From HRBIN16 sp049969495 (GTDB taxonomy: Bacteria; Armatimonadota; HRBIN16), in NCBI GenBank assembly GCA_049969495.1, contig JBMFOT010000002.1, positions 1 through 64,000 of the forward strand: DNA of 64,000 nucleotides. The letters run 5' to 3'. The notes under the pieces are model-generated. The model ran no database searches and was not told where the DNA came from. It worked only from the letters and a program-made list of their open reading frames with translations. A program made the translations under genes and the position numbers. Of this stretch, positions 32,556 through 40,550 are shown piece by piece. Each line of letters opens with the position of its first letter. Position 1 is the first letter of the stretch.

Positions 32556-33683
32556 ATGGACAAAACCTTTCAGGTACCTATAGCTGACCTTCAGGCGCAG
32601 TACCGCGCCCTGCGTCCGGAGATAGATGCTGCCGTTGCTCGTGTGCTGGAGAGCGGACGGTTTATTCTGGGGGAGAACGTGCAGCGTCTCGAGGAGGAGG
32701 TAGCCGCCTGCTGTGGGGCGCGTTTTGGGATCGGTGTGGCTTCCGGCACCGATGCGCTGGAGCTGTCACTGGCAGCACTGGGTATCGGACCGGGGGACGA
32801 GGTCATTACCACCCCCTTCACTTTCGGAGCCACCACCGAGGTCATCGTTCGGCTGGGTGCAAAACCGGTCTATGTAGATATTGACCCCGATACCTATAAT
32901 ATCGATGTGAACGCGATTGAACGCGCCATCACGCCGCGCACGCGCGCCCTCCTACCGGTAGACCTGTTCGGGCAGATGGCAGACCGGCAGGCGCTATGGC
33001 GCATCGCACAGGAGCACGGTCTTTACCTGGTAAACGACTCGGCGCAGGCTATCGGGGCGCAGCAGAACGGCGTTCCGGTCGCGGCGGTGGGTCATGCGAC
33101 TGCGCTGAGTTTCTACCCCACGAAAAACCTGGGAGCATTCGGCGATGGCGGCATCGTATTGACCAGTGATGAGCAGATAGCCCGGCGAGTGAGGCAACTG
33201 CGCGTGCACGGCGCGGAAGGCGGGGCGTATTTTTACAAGATGCCGGGCTATTGCAGTCGTCTGGACGAGGTGCAGGCGGCGATACTACGGGTGAAACTGC
33301 GCTATCTGGAGGAGTGGAACGAGCGTCGCCGCCAAAATGCCCGCCGATACATGGAACTGCTGAAGGGCACCCAAACAGTTCTCCCTGTGACCGCGCCGGG
33401 CAACCTGCACACCTATCATCAGTTTACCGTCCGGCATCGTCAGCGCGATGCGCTGCAGGCATACCTGAAGGAACATGGCATCGCGACTGCCGTGTATTAT
33501 CCGCTGCCGCTACACCTGCAAGAGGCGTACCGGTGCCTGGGCTACAAACGCGGTGACTTCCCCCATGCGGAACGCGCTGCCGAGCAGGTACTTTCCCTGC
33601 CGGTGCATCCGGAGCTGAGCATGGAGCAAATCGAGTATGTCGCCGCGATGGTGCGGCGATTCGAGGAGGAACAGACGCCATGA
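32556..33683 (+). CDS. DegT/DnrJ/EryC1/StrS sugar aminotransferase
   Basis: A 375-residue PLP-dependent enzyme that converts a keto-sugar nucleotide to an amino sugar. Landmarks: ADLQAQYRALRPEIDAAV start, GVASGTDALELSLAALGIGPGDEV, the PLP-binding DSAQAIGA (Asp161) and SFYPTKNLGAFGDGG with the Schiff-base Lys190; SRLDEVQAAIL and the C-terminal VYYPLPLHLQEAY. Lies 13 bp after the first nucleotidyltransferase and overlaps the next by 4 bp (ATGA), so translation is coupled. The product probably enters a surface glycan. Specific sugar unknown. Confidence 0.92.
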   Translation: MDKTFQVPIADLQAQYRALRPEIDAAVARVLESGRFILGENVQRLEEEVAACCGARFGIGVASGTDALELSLAALGIGPGDEVITTPFTFGATTEVIVRLGAKPVYVDIDPDTYNIDVNAIERAITPRTRALLPVDLFGQMADRQALWRIAQEHGLYLVNDSAQAIGAQQNGVPVAAVGHATALSFYPTKNLGAFGDGGIVLTSDEQIARRVRQLRVHGAEGGAYFYKMPGYCSRLDEVQAAILRVKLRYLEEWNERRRQNARRYMELLKGTQTVLPVTAPGNLHTYHQFTVRHRQRDALQAYLKEHGIATAVYYPLPLHLQEAYRCLGYKRGDFPHAERAAEQVLSLPVHPELSMEQIEYVAAMVRRFEEEQTP

Positions 33684-34735
33684 AGGCGATGATTCTGGCG
33701 GCCGGGGTAGGGTCACGTCTGGACCCGCTCACCCGAAACGTGCCTAAGCCGATGGTTCCCATTGTGAACCGCCCGGTGATGGAGCACATTGTGGAACTGC
33801 TGAAGCGACACGGCTTCAACGAGATTATGGTGAATCTGTACTACCTAGGCGACCAAATAGAAAGCCACTTCGGAGATGGCTCCAAATGGGGCGTGCGCAT
33901 CCACTATTCGAAGGAAGACCGCCTGTGGGGAGACGCCGGTAGCGTCAAACGGTGCGAGCACTTCTTCGATGACACCTTCATCGTCATCGGTGGCGACGAC
34001 ATCACCGATTTAGACCTCACCCGCCTGCTTCGCTACCACAGGGAGAAACGCGCTATCGCCACCATCGCCCTGTCGCTGGTCGACGACCCCTCGGAGTACG
34101 GTATCGCCCTGCTGAACGAGCGGGGACGCATCACCCGCTTCCTTGAGAAACCGCGCGGAGAGGTTATCTTCTCCAACGCGGCGAACACCGGCGTGTACGT
34201 GTTCGAGCCGGAGATATTTGACCTCATCCCCCGCGGCGTAACCTACGGATTCGGCGCGAACCTGTTGCCCTTGCTGCTTGAACAGCGTCGCCCCTTCTTT
34301 GGCTTTCTCACTTCCTCGTACTGGAAGGACGTCGGCAACCTGCGCACCTATCAGCAGACGCACGTGGATGCCATGCAGGGTAGGGTTTCTCTGCGAATAC
34401 CCTACCCCGAAACGCGCAAGTATGTGTGGATTGGTAACAACGTGAAGATCGACCCCACCGCCGAAATCGGCTATCCGGTGGTGATTGGCAACAACTGCGA
34501 AATCGGTCCGGGCGCGAAGGTGCTGGAGTACAGCGTGCTGGGCGATAACTGCGTGGTAGAAGATAACGCCACGGTGCAGGAAAGCATCCTGTGGGAGGGG
34601 GCAGTAGTGATGCGCGATACGATGCTGGTACGCTGTGTGGTGGGCAGAGGCTGTCGCGTGAAGTCCAACGCGGCGGTGTTCGATGGAGTGATTGTAGACC
34701 CCGTGAGAAAGAATAACCACGTGGGCACTGGATAG
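33680..34735 (+). CDS. second NDP-sugar nucleotidyltransferase
   Basis: A 351-residue paralogue of the enzyme at 31439: AAGVGSRLDPLTRNVPKPMVPI (residues 7-28), FIVIGGDDITDLD metal site, ANTGVYVFEPEIFDLIP, SYWKDVGNLRTYQQTH, then hexapeptide repeats forming a beta-helix (WIGNNVKIDPTAEIGYPVVIGNNCEIGPGAKVLEYSVLGDNCVVEDNATV). Its ATG overlaps the aminotransferase stop by 4 bp. Having two related pyrophosphorylases in a row suggests different substrates, or that one is regulatory. Confidence 0.88.
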   Translation: MKAMILAAGVGSRLDPLTRNVPKPMVPIVNRPVMEHIVELLKRHGFNEIMVNLYYLGDQIESHFGDGSKWGVRIHYSKEDRLWGDAGSVKRCEHFFDDTFIVIGGDDITDLDLTRLLRYHREKRAIATIALSLVDDPSEYGIALLNERGRITRFLEKPRGEVIFSNAANTGVYVFEPEIFDLIPRGVTYGFGANLLPLLLEQRRPFFGFLTSSYWKDVGNLRTYQQTHVDAMQGRVSLRIPYPETRKYVWIGNNVKIDPTAEIGYPVVIGNNCEIGPGAKVLEYSVLGDNCVVEDNATVQESILWEGAVVMRDTMLVRCVVGRGCRVKSNAAVFDGVIVDPVRKNNHVGTG

Positions 34736-34784
34736 TAAAGGATAGGTTAACAACCTTACAGAGACATAGCATGGAGGATTCTGG

Positions 34785-36041
34785 ATGCACTACGACGTGA
34801 AAGACCTTGCCCTTGCTGATAAGGGGCAGTTGCGCATTGAATGGGCAGAGCAGGATATGCCTGTGCTGCGCCTGATTCGTGAGCGGTTCGCCCGCGAGAA
34901 GCCGTTGCAGGGGGTTCGCCTTGCTGCCTGCCTGCACGTCACCACCGAAACGGCGAACCTGGCGATCACCCTGAAAGCGGGAGGGGCGCAGGTCGCGCTG
35001 TGCGCTTCGAACCCGCTCTCTACTCAGGACGATGTGGCGGCGGCATTGGTGAAACATCATGGCATCCCCGTTTTCGCCATCAAGGGCGAAGACCATGACA
35101 CCTATTATAAGCACATCCACGCCGTGCTGGATACCCGGCCGCACATTACAATGGACGACGGTGCGGATCTGGTGTCTACCCTGCATTCGCAACGGCAGGA
35201 CATGTTAGCGAACGTACGCGGCGGCACCGAAGAAACCACCACCGGCGTCATCCGACTGCGGGCGATGGCGAAGGACGGCGTGCTGCGCTACCCGATTATC
35301 GCGGTGAACGACGCCGACACCAAACACCTGTTCGATAACCGCTACGGCACAGGGCAGAGCACCATCGACGGCATCCTGCGGGCGACCAACATCCTGCTGG
35401 CAGGGCGTACGGTGGTGGTGGCAGGCTACGGCTGGTGCGGACGCGGTGTGGCAATGCGGGCGAAGGGCATGGGCGCACATGTCATCGTCACCGAGACCGA
35501 CCCCTTGCGTGCGCTGGAGGCGGTGATGGACGGCTATCAGGTGATGCCGATGGCGGACGCCGCTCGCGTGGGCGATGTGTTTGTGACCCTCACCGGCGAC
35601 ATCCACGTGATTCGCGAAGAGCACTTCGCGGTAATGAAATCGGGCGCGATTGTGGCCAACTCCGGACATTTCAACGTGGAAATAGACATCGATGCGCTGG
35701 AGCGGATGAAGGTTTCCAAGCGGCGCGTGCGCGAGTTCGTGGACGAATACGTGCTGGCAGACGGACGCAAGATATTCCTGCTGGGCGAAGGGCGACTGAT
35801 CAACCTCGCGGCGGCGGAAGGGCATCCCGCCAGCGTGATGGACATGAGCTTCGCCAATCAGGCGCTGTGCGCGGAGTATATCCACCAGCACGCCGAAACT
35901 CTGGAAAAGCAGGTGTACCGCGTGCCGATAGAGCTGGATAAGCAGATTGCCCGCCTGAAACTGGACGCCATGGGCATTCGTATCGACACGCTGACCGCCG
36001 AACAGCAGGAGTACCTCACCTCATGGGAGATGGGAACTTAG
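34785..36041 (+). CDS. ahcY: adenosylhomocysteinase (SAH hydrolase)
   Basis: A 418-residue enzyme that splits S-adenosylhomocysteine to adenosine and homocysteine, recycling the methyl cycle. Motifs: ACLHVTTETANLAITLKAGGAQV, DDGADLVSTLHS, EETTTGVIRL, the NAD site VVVAGYGWCGRGVAMRAKGMGAHV and the C-terminal LNLAAAEGHPA-like block (here INLAAAEGHPASVMDMSFANQ). It is a short bacterial/archaeal form (418 rather than about 470 residues), lacking the insertion of the longer class. TGGAGGA 6 nt before the ATG. The final 19 bp overlap the next gene. Confidence 0.95.
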   Translation: MHYDVKDLALADKGQLRIEWAEQDMPVLRLIRERFAREKPLQGVRLAACLHVTTETANLAITLKAGGAQVALCASNPLSTQDDVAAALVKHHGIPVFAIKGEDHDTYYKHIHAVLDTRPHITMDDGADLVSTLHSQRQDMLANVRGGTEETTTGVIRLRAMAKDGVLRYPIIAVNDADTKHLFDNRYGTGQSTIDGILRATNILLAGRTVVVAGYGWCGRGVAMRAKGMGAHVIVTETDPLRALEAVMDGYQVMPMADAARVGDVFVTLTGDIHVIREEHFAVMKSGAIVANSGHFNVEIDIDALERMKVSKRRVREFVDEYVLADGRKIFLLGEGRLINLAAAEGHPASVMDMSFANQALCAEYIHQHAETLEKQVYRVPIELDKQIARLKLDAMGIRIDTLTAEQQEYLTSWEMGT

Positions 36042-37027
36042 CCCTGCGGCTGAAGCCGGTGTTCAATCGGGCGGCGGATGCTATCTTGCAGCGCCAGCGC
36101 GAGGACGGCGTGATACTGATGGCTCCTGCCGCCCAGCCTGCCAATTCGCTGATACCCTACTTTTCTAACCTAGCAGCGATTGGGCTGGTAGCGGCTTATC
36201 CGCACACGCAAAATAAGGCGCATCTGCAGGCGGCAACGAAGTGGTTGCGCTGGTACGCCGCACACATGAACCCTGACGGCACAATGGACGACTATCGCCT
36301 GCAGGATGGCAACCTGCAACCCACCGGCGATTGCGATTCTACCGACTCCTATGCCGCCACTTTTCTGGAGGCGTTGCACCACACCGTGCGTACCTCGCGT
36401 GACCGGCAATTGCTTACCGCCCTTTATCCCCCAGCCATGAAAGCGGTCAGAGCCATACGCCTCACCTTGCAGGAAGACGGCTTGACCTGGGCAAAGCCCA
36501 CCTATCGCGTGAAGTACCTGATGGACAACGTGGAGGTGTTTCGCGGCTGGCAATCCGCAGCGTGGCTGGCGCAGGCGATGAACCGAAAATCGGAGGCAGA
36601 CTCGTTTCAGAAATCAGCGCGGCGCACGCTTCAGGCGATAGAAAGCCTTTTGTTTCTCGACGGTAAGGGCTACTATGCCACGGCCATGCACGAGAACGGT
36701 GTGCGAGAAACGCGATTGGAACGCTGGTATCCCGATGTGATGGCGCAGTTGATGTCCATCGCGTGGTTGCCCCCTTCTGCCCGCCGGAAGGAACTGTTCA
36801 CCCGGTTGCGCAAGCAGTTTCAGGATTCATGGCAAACTGCGCTGGAAGACGGCGAGGTGGGCGTACTGGTCTGGTGGGGGATGGCGGCATTGGGGGCGGG
36901 CGACCGCGCTTTAGCCGAACGTATTGCGCTGAAGTTTGCTGAGGACGGCGTGCTCAGCCAGCCCCTGTCCAATCCCGCCGAATACGGGCACATTCTGCGA
37001 CTTGTTGCCGGTTTGCTAACGCCCTAG
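36023..37027 (+). CDS. six-hairpin glycosidase-like protein
   Basis: A 334-residue soluble protein made of repeating helical hairpins (AATKWLRWYAAHMNPDGTMDDY, DSTDSYAATFLEALHHTVRTS, YLMDNVEVFRGWQSAAWLAQAM, ERWYPDVMAQLMSIAWLPP), the look of (alpha/alpha)6 glycosidases. Asp-rich motifs (DCDSTDSYA, DNVEVF) may be catalytic but I cannot assign a family. The start ATG 36023 has AGGAG 9 nt upstream and lies 19 bp inside ahcY in another frame, so expression is coupled. No signal peptide. Confidence 0.6.
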   Translation: MGDGNLALRLKPVFNRAADAILQRQREDGVILMAPAAQPANSLIPYFSNLAAIGLVAAYPHTQNKAHLQAATKWLRWYAAHMNPDGTMDDYRLQDGNLQPTGDCDSTDSYAATFLEALHHTVRTSRDRQLLTALYPPAMKAVRAIRLTLQEDGLTWAKPTYRVKYLMDNVEVFRGWQSAAWLAQAMNRKSEADSFQKSARRTLQAIESLLFLDGKGYYATAMHENGVRETRLERWYPDVMAQLMSIAWLPPSARRKELFTRLRKQFQDSWQTALEDGEVGVLVWWGMAALGAGDRALAERIALKFAEDGVLSQPLSNPAEYGHILRLVAGLLTP

Positions 37028-37120
37028 CAGAGCGAGTCTTGTTGCGATCCATCAGGCATTCGTGATCGCTTGATGGCACGGCGCCCCCCGCGATGAGACG
37101 TGTTTCGGGCAAGTCGCTCT

Positions 37121-37807
37121 CTACGTGCTGAGCACGAACGGGTTGAAGTTGGTATCGTAATCGTAGTAGTCTTCCTGTTCCGCCTTCTTCAGAAAGCCTA
37201 CTACCGCGTAGGTGATGGGCGTTGCCAACGCTTCATAGAGCACCTTCGCGGTGTAGTTCCACAGGATAACCCGCAGTAGCAATCCCGTATCCCATACCCC
37301 GGCAAAGGCGATGGTCTGAAAAAGTATCGTGTCTACCGCCTGCCCCACCACCGTGCTGCTGATGGTGCGCGTCCACAGGAACTGCCCGCCGGTGAAAATC
37401 TTCAGCTTCGCCATCACGTACGAGTTGACGAACTCGCCGCACCAGAAGGCGATGAGGCTGCCCGCTACAATACGCGGCGTTTGCCCCAGAATCATCGCGA
37501 ACGCGCTCTGCATCTGCCACTCAGGCGAAGGGGGCAACATCACAATCACCCAGAGGAGCAACGCCGCCAGCAGGTTGAAACCAAAACCCATCCAGATAAC
37601 CCGCCGCGAACGGGCATAGCCATATACCTCTACCAGCACATCGCCAAAAATATACGAAATGGGGAATAGAAGGGTGCCGCCGTCCAGATCCAGATGCAAG
37701 AAGTTAAACAGGCGCACAGGCTTCACCGCCACAATGTTGGACAGCAATAGTATCACCACGAAGCTGACCGTGATAATGTCCAGGTATCGGTAAGGGCGAG
37801 TTGTCAG
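37121..37807 (-). CDS. yhhQ: YhhQ/VUT family queuosine precursor transporter, CTG start
   Basis: A 228-residue membrane protein with about six helices of the YhhQ (vitamin uptake transporter) family, which imports preQ0/preQ1 or queuine. Family blocks: LLFPISYIFGDVLVEVYGYARSRRVIW, FWCGEFVNSYVMAKLK, WTRTISSTVVGQAVDTILFQ. The first in-frame GTG (37759) would remove the conserved RYLDIITVSF helix start. Upstream there is no ATG, GTG or TTG before the in-frame stop; CTG at 37807-37805 overlaps the argH stop (CTGA) and has GGGAGGTGAT with GGAGG 9 nt upstream. I take CTG as the start. It follows argG-argH as third gene. Confidence 0.8.
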   Translation of the reverse strand: MTTRPYRYLDIITVSFVVILLLSNIVAVKPVRLFNFLHLDLDGGTLLFPISYIFGDVLVEVYGYARSRRVIWMGFGFNLLAALLLWVIVMLPPSPEWQMQSAFAMILGQTPRIVAGSLIAFWCGEFVNSYVMAKLKIFTGGQFLWTRTISSTVVGQAVDTILFQTIAFAGVWDTGLLLRVILWNYTAKVLYEALATPITYAVVGFLKKAEQEDYYDYDTNFNPFVLST

Positions 37808-39189
37808 ATGTCATCACCTCCCAGCAACTTTCTGGCGAGCGCGATTTGTTGCCGCACCGCTTGCGGGGAAGTGCCCCCGTCAGAGCGCCTGGCTTGCATC
37901 ACCGCTTCTGGCTGGAGTATCTGCACCGCGTCGGCGTCGAAGAGATTGCTGAACGCGCGCAGCTGTTCCACGCTCAGGTCCTCCAGCGCAACACCTTGTT
38001 TCAGGCAGTACTGCACCGCGCGCCCTACCACCTCATGCGCCTGCCGGAAGGGCATCCCCTTGCGCACCAGATAGTCGGCGAGGTCGGTGGCATTGGAGAA
38101 GTCACCGCGAACCGCCTGACGCATCCGTTCGGTACGAAACTGCGCCCGCGATAGCATGAGATGCATGAGCGCGACGCTAGAAAGGGCGGTATCCAGCGCA
38201 TCGAACAGGAAGCCTTTATCCTCTTGCAGGTCGCGGTTATAAGAAAGGGGCAGCGCTTTGAGCATCACCAGCGCGCCGGTCAGGTCTGCCACCACGCGCC
38301 CAGTACGCGCTCGTATCAGCTCCGCCACGTCGGGGTTCTTCTTCTGGGGCATGATACTGCTGCCAGTGGTCACGCTGTCGTCCAGTTCCACGAAGCCGAA
38401 TTCGGGGGTGTTCCACAGGATCAGCTCCTCCGCCAGACGCGAGAGGTGCACCATCACCAGCGCGGCGCAAGAAAGGAACTCCACCACAAAATCGCGGTCG
38501 GAGACGGCGTCCATGCTGTTCTCGCATATCCCTTCGAAGCCCAGCTCCTGCGCCACCATCTGCCGGTCTACCGGGAAGGACGTGCCCGCCAGCGCAGCGC
38601 TGCCCAGAGGGAGCTGATTGACCCTCCTGCGGCAGTCCGTCAGCCGCTCGCGGTCACGCTGAAGCATCCAGAAGTACGCCATCAGATGGTGGGCGAGGCT
38701 CACCGGTTGCGCGTGCTGCAGGTGCGTACAGCCCGGCAGAATGGTGTGCAGATGGCTTTCGGCGGTATCTACCAGCCACTGCTGCAGCTGCCGTATTTCC
38801 TCAAGCAGGGCATCGATGCCTTCCCGCAGGTAGAGGCGCGTATCGGTAGCTACCTGGTCGTTGCGGCTGCGGGCAGTGTGCAGTTTGCCTGCTACCGCGC
38901 CGATGCGCTCGGTGAGCAGTCGCTCTATCTCGGAGTGAACGTCCTCTGCCTTCGGGTCGAAGGTGACCTTACCCGCCGAGATGTGCTCGCGTAACGCCTG
39001 CAACCCCAAGAGGATGGCGTCTGTCTCCTCTGGCGTCAGCACGCCGATTTTGCCCAGCATCCGCGCGTGGGCGATGCTGGCGCGGATATCGGCATCCCAC
39101 AGCCGCGCGTCCACACCGAGTGAGGTCGTGAACGCCTCTACCGCCTCATCGGTCTGTTTTTCGAAACGTCCTCCCCACAGTTTGCTCAT
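37804..39189 (-). CDS. argH: argininosuccinate lyase
   Basis: A 461-residue enzyme that cleaves argininosuccinate to arginine and fumarate. Complete: MSKLWGGRFEKQTDE start, TARSRNDQVATDTRLYLR, GCTHLQHAQPVSLAHHLMAYFWML and the signature GSSIMPQKKNPDVAELIR with catalytic Ser at about 280. It begins 2 bp after the argG stop and shares its stop region with the start of the YhhQ-like gene. Cytoplasmic tetramer in the family. Confidence 0.97.
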   Translation of the reverse strand: MSKLWGGRFEKQTDEAVEAFTTSLGVDARLWDADIRASIAHARMLGKIGVLTPEETDAILLGLQALREHISAGKVTFDPKAEDVHSEIERLLTERIGAVAGKLHTARSRNDQVATDTRLYLREGIDALLEEIRQLQQWLVDTAESHLHTILPGCTHLQHAQPVSLAHHLMAYFWMLQRDRERLTDCRRRVNQLPLGSAALAGTSFPVDRQMVAQELGFEGICENSMDAVSDRDFVVEFLSCAALVMVHLSRLAEELILWNTPEFGFVELDDSVTTGSSIMPQKKNPDVAELIRARTGRVVADLTGALVMLKALPLSYNRDLQEDKGFLFDALDTALSSVALMHLMLSRAQFRTERMRQAVRGDFSNATDLADYLVRKGMPFRQAHEVVGRAVQYCLKQGVALEDLSVEQLRAFSNLFDADAVQILQPEAVMQARRSDGGTSPQAVRQQIALARKLLGGDDI

Positions 39190-39191
39190 CG

Positions 39192-40400
39192 TTACGAACT
39201 TTTCTGCCCTTCCCGCTTCTCCTTCAGCGCATGGTACATGCGCGCCTGCAAACCGAAAATCTTTACCATGCCCGTGCTCTCACGCTGGTCAAAGGCGGTG
39301 GTGTCGAACGAAGCCAGCTCCTCCGAGTACAGCGCCCACGGACTGCTTCGCCCTACTACCTGCAGGCTCCCCTTGTACAGGCGCAGCCACACCGTACCGG
39401 TCACGCGCTTCTGCGTGCTGGCGATAAACGCCTCGAGGTCTTCCTTGAAGGGGTCAAACCACAGTCCGTAGTACGCCAGCTGCGCCCACTCGGCATCCAC
39501 CAGAGCCTTGAAGCGCAGTTCCTCGCGCGTCAACACCAGCGCCTCCAGGGCGTGATGCGCGGTCAGGATGGTGACCGCCGCGGGGCACTCGTAATTTTCG
39601 CGCACCTTCAGCCCCAGCATCCGGTCTTCCATGATGTCGATACGCCCCACACCGTTTTCGCCAGCGATGCGGTTGAGTTTGGCAATCAGTGCGGCGGGGG
39701 AAAGCGGTTCACTATCTATCGCTACCGGCACGCCCTGCTCGAAGTCTATTTTCAGCTCGCGTGGCGCATCGGGCGCCTCCAGTGGATTGCGCGTCCAGCG
39801 ATAAATCTCCTCAGGCGGGGCGTAGTCGGGTTCTTCCAGGCGACCGCCTTCGATGGAACGCCCCCACAAGTTCTCGTCGATGCTCCAGATTTTCTCCACG
39901 CTCTGGGTGATGGGCACGCCGCGCGATTTGGCGTATTCAATCTCCCACGAGCGGGTCATATTGCGCTCGCGAATCGGGGCGTGGATAACCGCATCGGGCA
40001 TCAGGGCACGAATGGTGAATTCGATGCGGAACTGGTCGTTGCCTTTGCCCGTGCAACCGTGTGCGAACGCGGATGCACCTACCTGCTTCGCCACTTCCAC
40101 CGCCTTCGCCGCGATAAGCGGGCGGGCTATCGAAGTGCTGACAGGGTAGCCTTCGTAGCTGGCGTTGGCTCGCACCGCCGCGAAGCAGTAATCGCGGGCA
40201 AACTCCTCTTTGGCGGGCACAGTATAGTGCTCGGTACCCAGCGCACGCGCCTTTTCCGCCGCTTCCTGAATGTCCTCCTCCGGCTGCCCCACGTCCACCG
40301 TCACGGTAATGACGTGATCGTAGCCATACTCTTCACGCATCAGGGGAATGCACACCGAGGTGTCCAGCCCCCCGGAATAGACCAGAACCACTTTTTTCAT
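39192..40400 (-). CDS. argG: argininosuccinate synthase
   Basis: A 402-residue enzyme that joins citrulline and aspartate with ATP. Clear features: MKKVVLVYSGGLDTSVCIPL (ATP-pyrophosphatase loop), VDVGQPEEDIQEAAEKA, FAHGCTGKGNDQFRIE, EIYRWTRNPLEAPD, and the C-terminal QRESTGMVKIFGLQARMYH. First gene of argG-argH-yhhQ with its own promoter; GAGGAGC is 6 nt before the ATG. No ARG-box operator was recognised. Confidence 0.97.
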   Translation of the reverse strand: MKKVVLVYSGGLDTSVCIPLMREEYGYDHVITVTVDVGQPEEDIQEAAEKARALGTEHYTVPAKEEFARDYCFAAVRANASYEGYPVSTSIARPLIAAKAVEVAKQVGASAFAHGCTGKGNDQFRIEFTIRALMPDAVIHAPIRERNMTRSWEIEYAKSRGVPITQSVEKIWSIDENLWGRSIEGGRLEEPDYAPPEEIYRWTRNPLEAPDAPRELKIDFEQGVPVAIDSEPLSPAALIAKLNRIAGENGVGRIDIMEDRMLGLKVRENYECPAAVTILTAHHALEALVLTREELRFKALVDAEWAQLAYYGLWFDPFKEDLEAFIASTQKRVTGTVWLRLYKGSLQVVGRSSPWALYSEELASFDTTAFDQRESTGMVKIFGLQARMYHALKEKREGQKSS

Positions 40401-40431
40401 CGTCCGTGCTCCTCTGTGGGATAACGGTTAG

Positions 40432-40461
40432 ATTATACGGGAAGAGGGGCTGTGAACGCAA
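40432..40461 (-). promoter_or_regulatory. promoter of argG
   Basis: On the minus strand TTGCGT (40461-40456), 18 nt, TATAAT (40437-40432); leader about 25 nt. Confidence 0.6.
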
Positions 40462-40488
40462 CGTGGTCGGTGTAGGTCACAACCGTGT

Positions 40489-40517
40489 TTGCACTTTTCC
40501 CGCTTTCGCCATATAAT
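40489..40517 (+). promoter_or_regulatory. promoter of the GGDEF operon
   Basis: TTGCAC 40489-40494, 17 nt, TATAAT 40512-40517; leader about 27 nt to GTG 40551. It is back to back with the argG promoter. Confidence 0.78.
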
Positions 40518-40550
40518 ATCCACAAGAGCCTGAAGCGAGGTACTTAATCG

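Noticed and set aside
34736..34784. Possible SAH riboswitch before ahcY
   Set aside because: Only 49 nt between genes and no matching stems or conserved bases.
37028..37120. CCATCA...TGATGG palindrome as a terminator or tRNA-like structure
   Set aside because: Weak stem, no T-run, no tRNA features.
37759..37759. GTG start for the YhhQ-like protein
   Set aside because: Would remove the conserved RYLDIITVSF segment and has no ribosome site; CTG 37807 fits better.
39231..40424. 397-codon plus-strand frame opposite argG
   Set aside because: Antisense shadow of argG; no motif.
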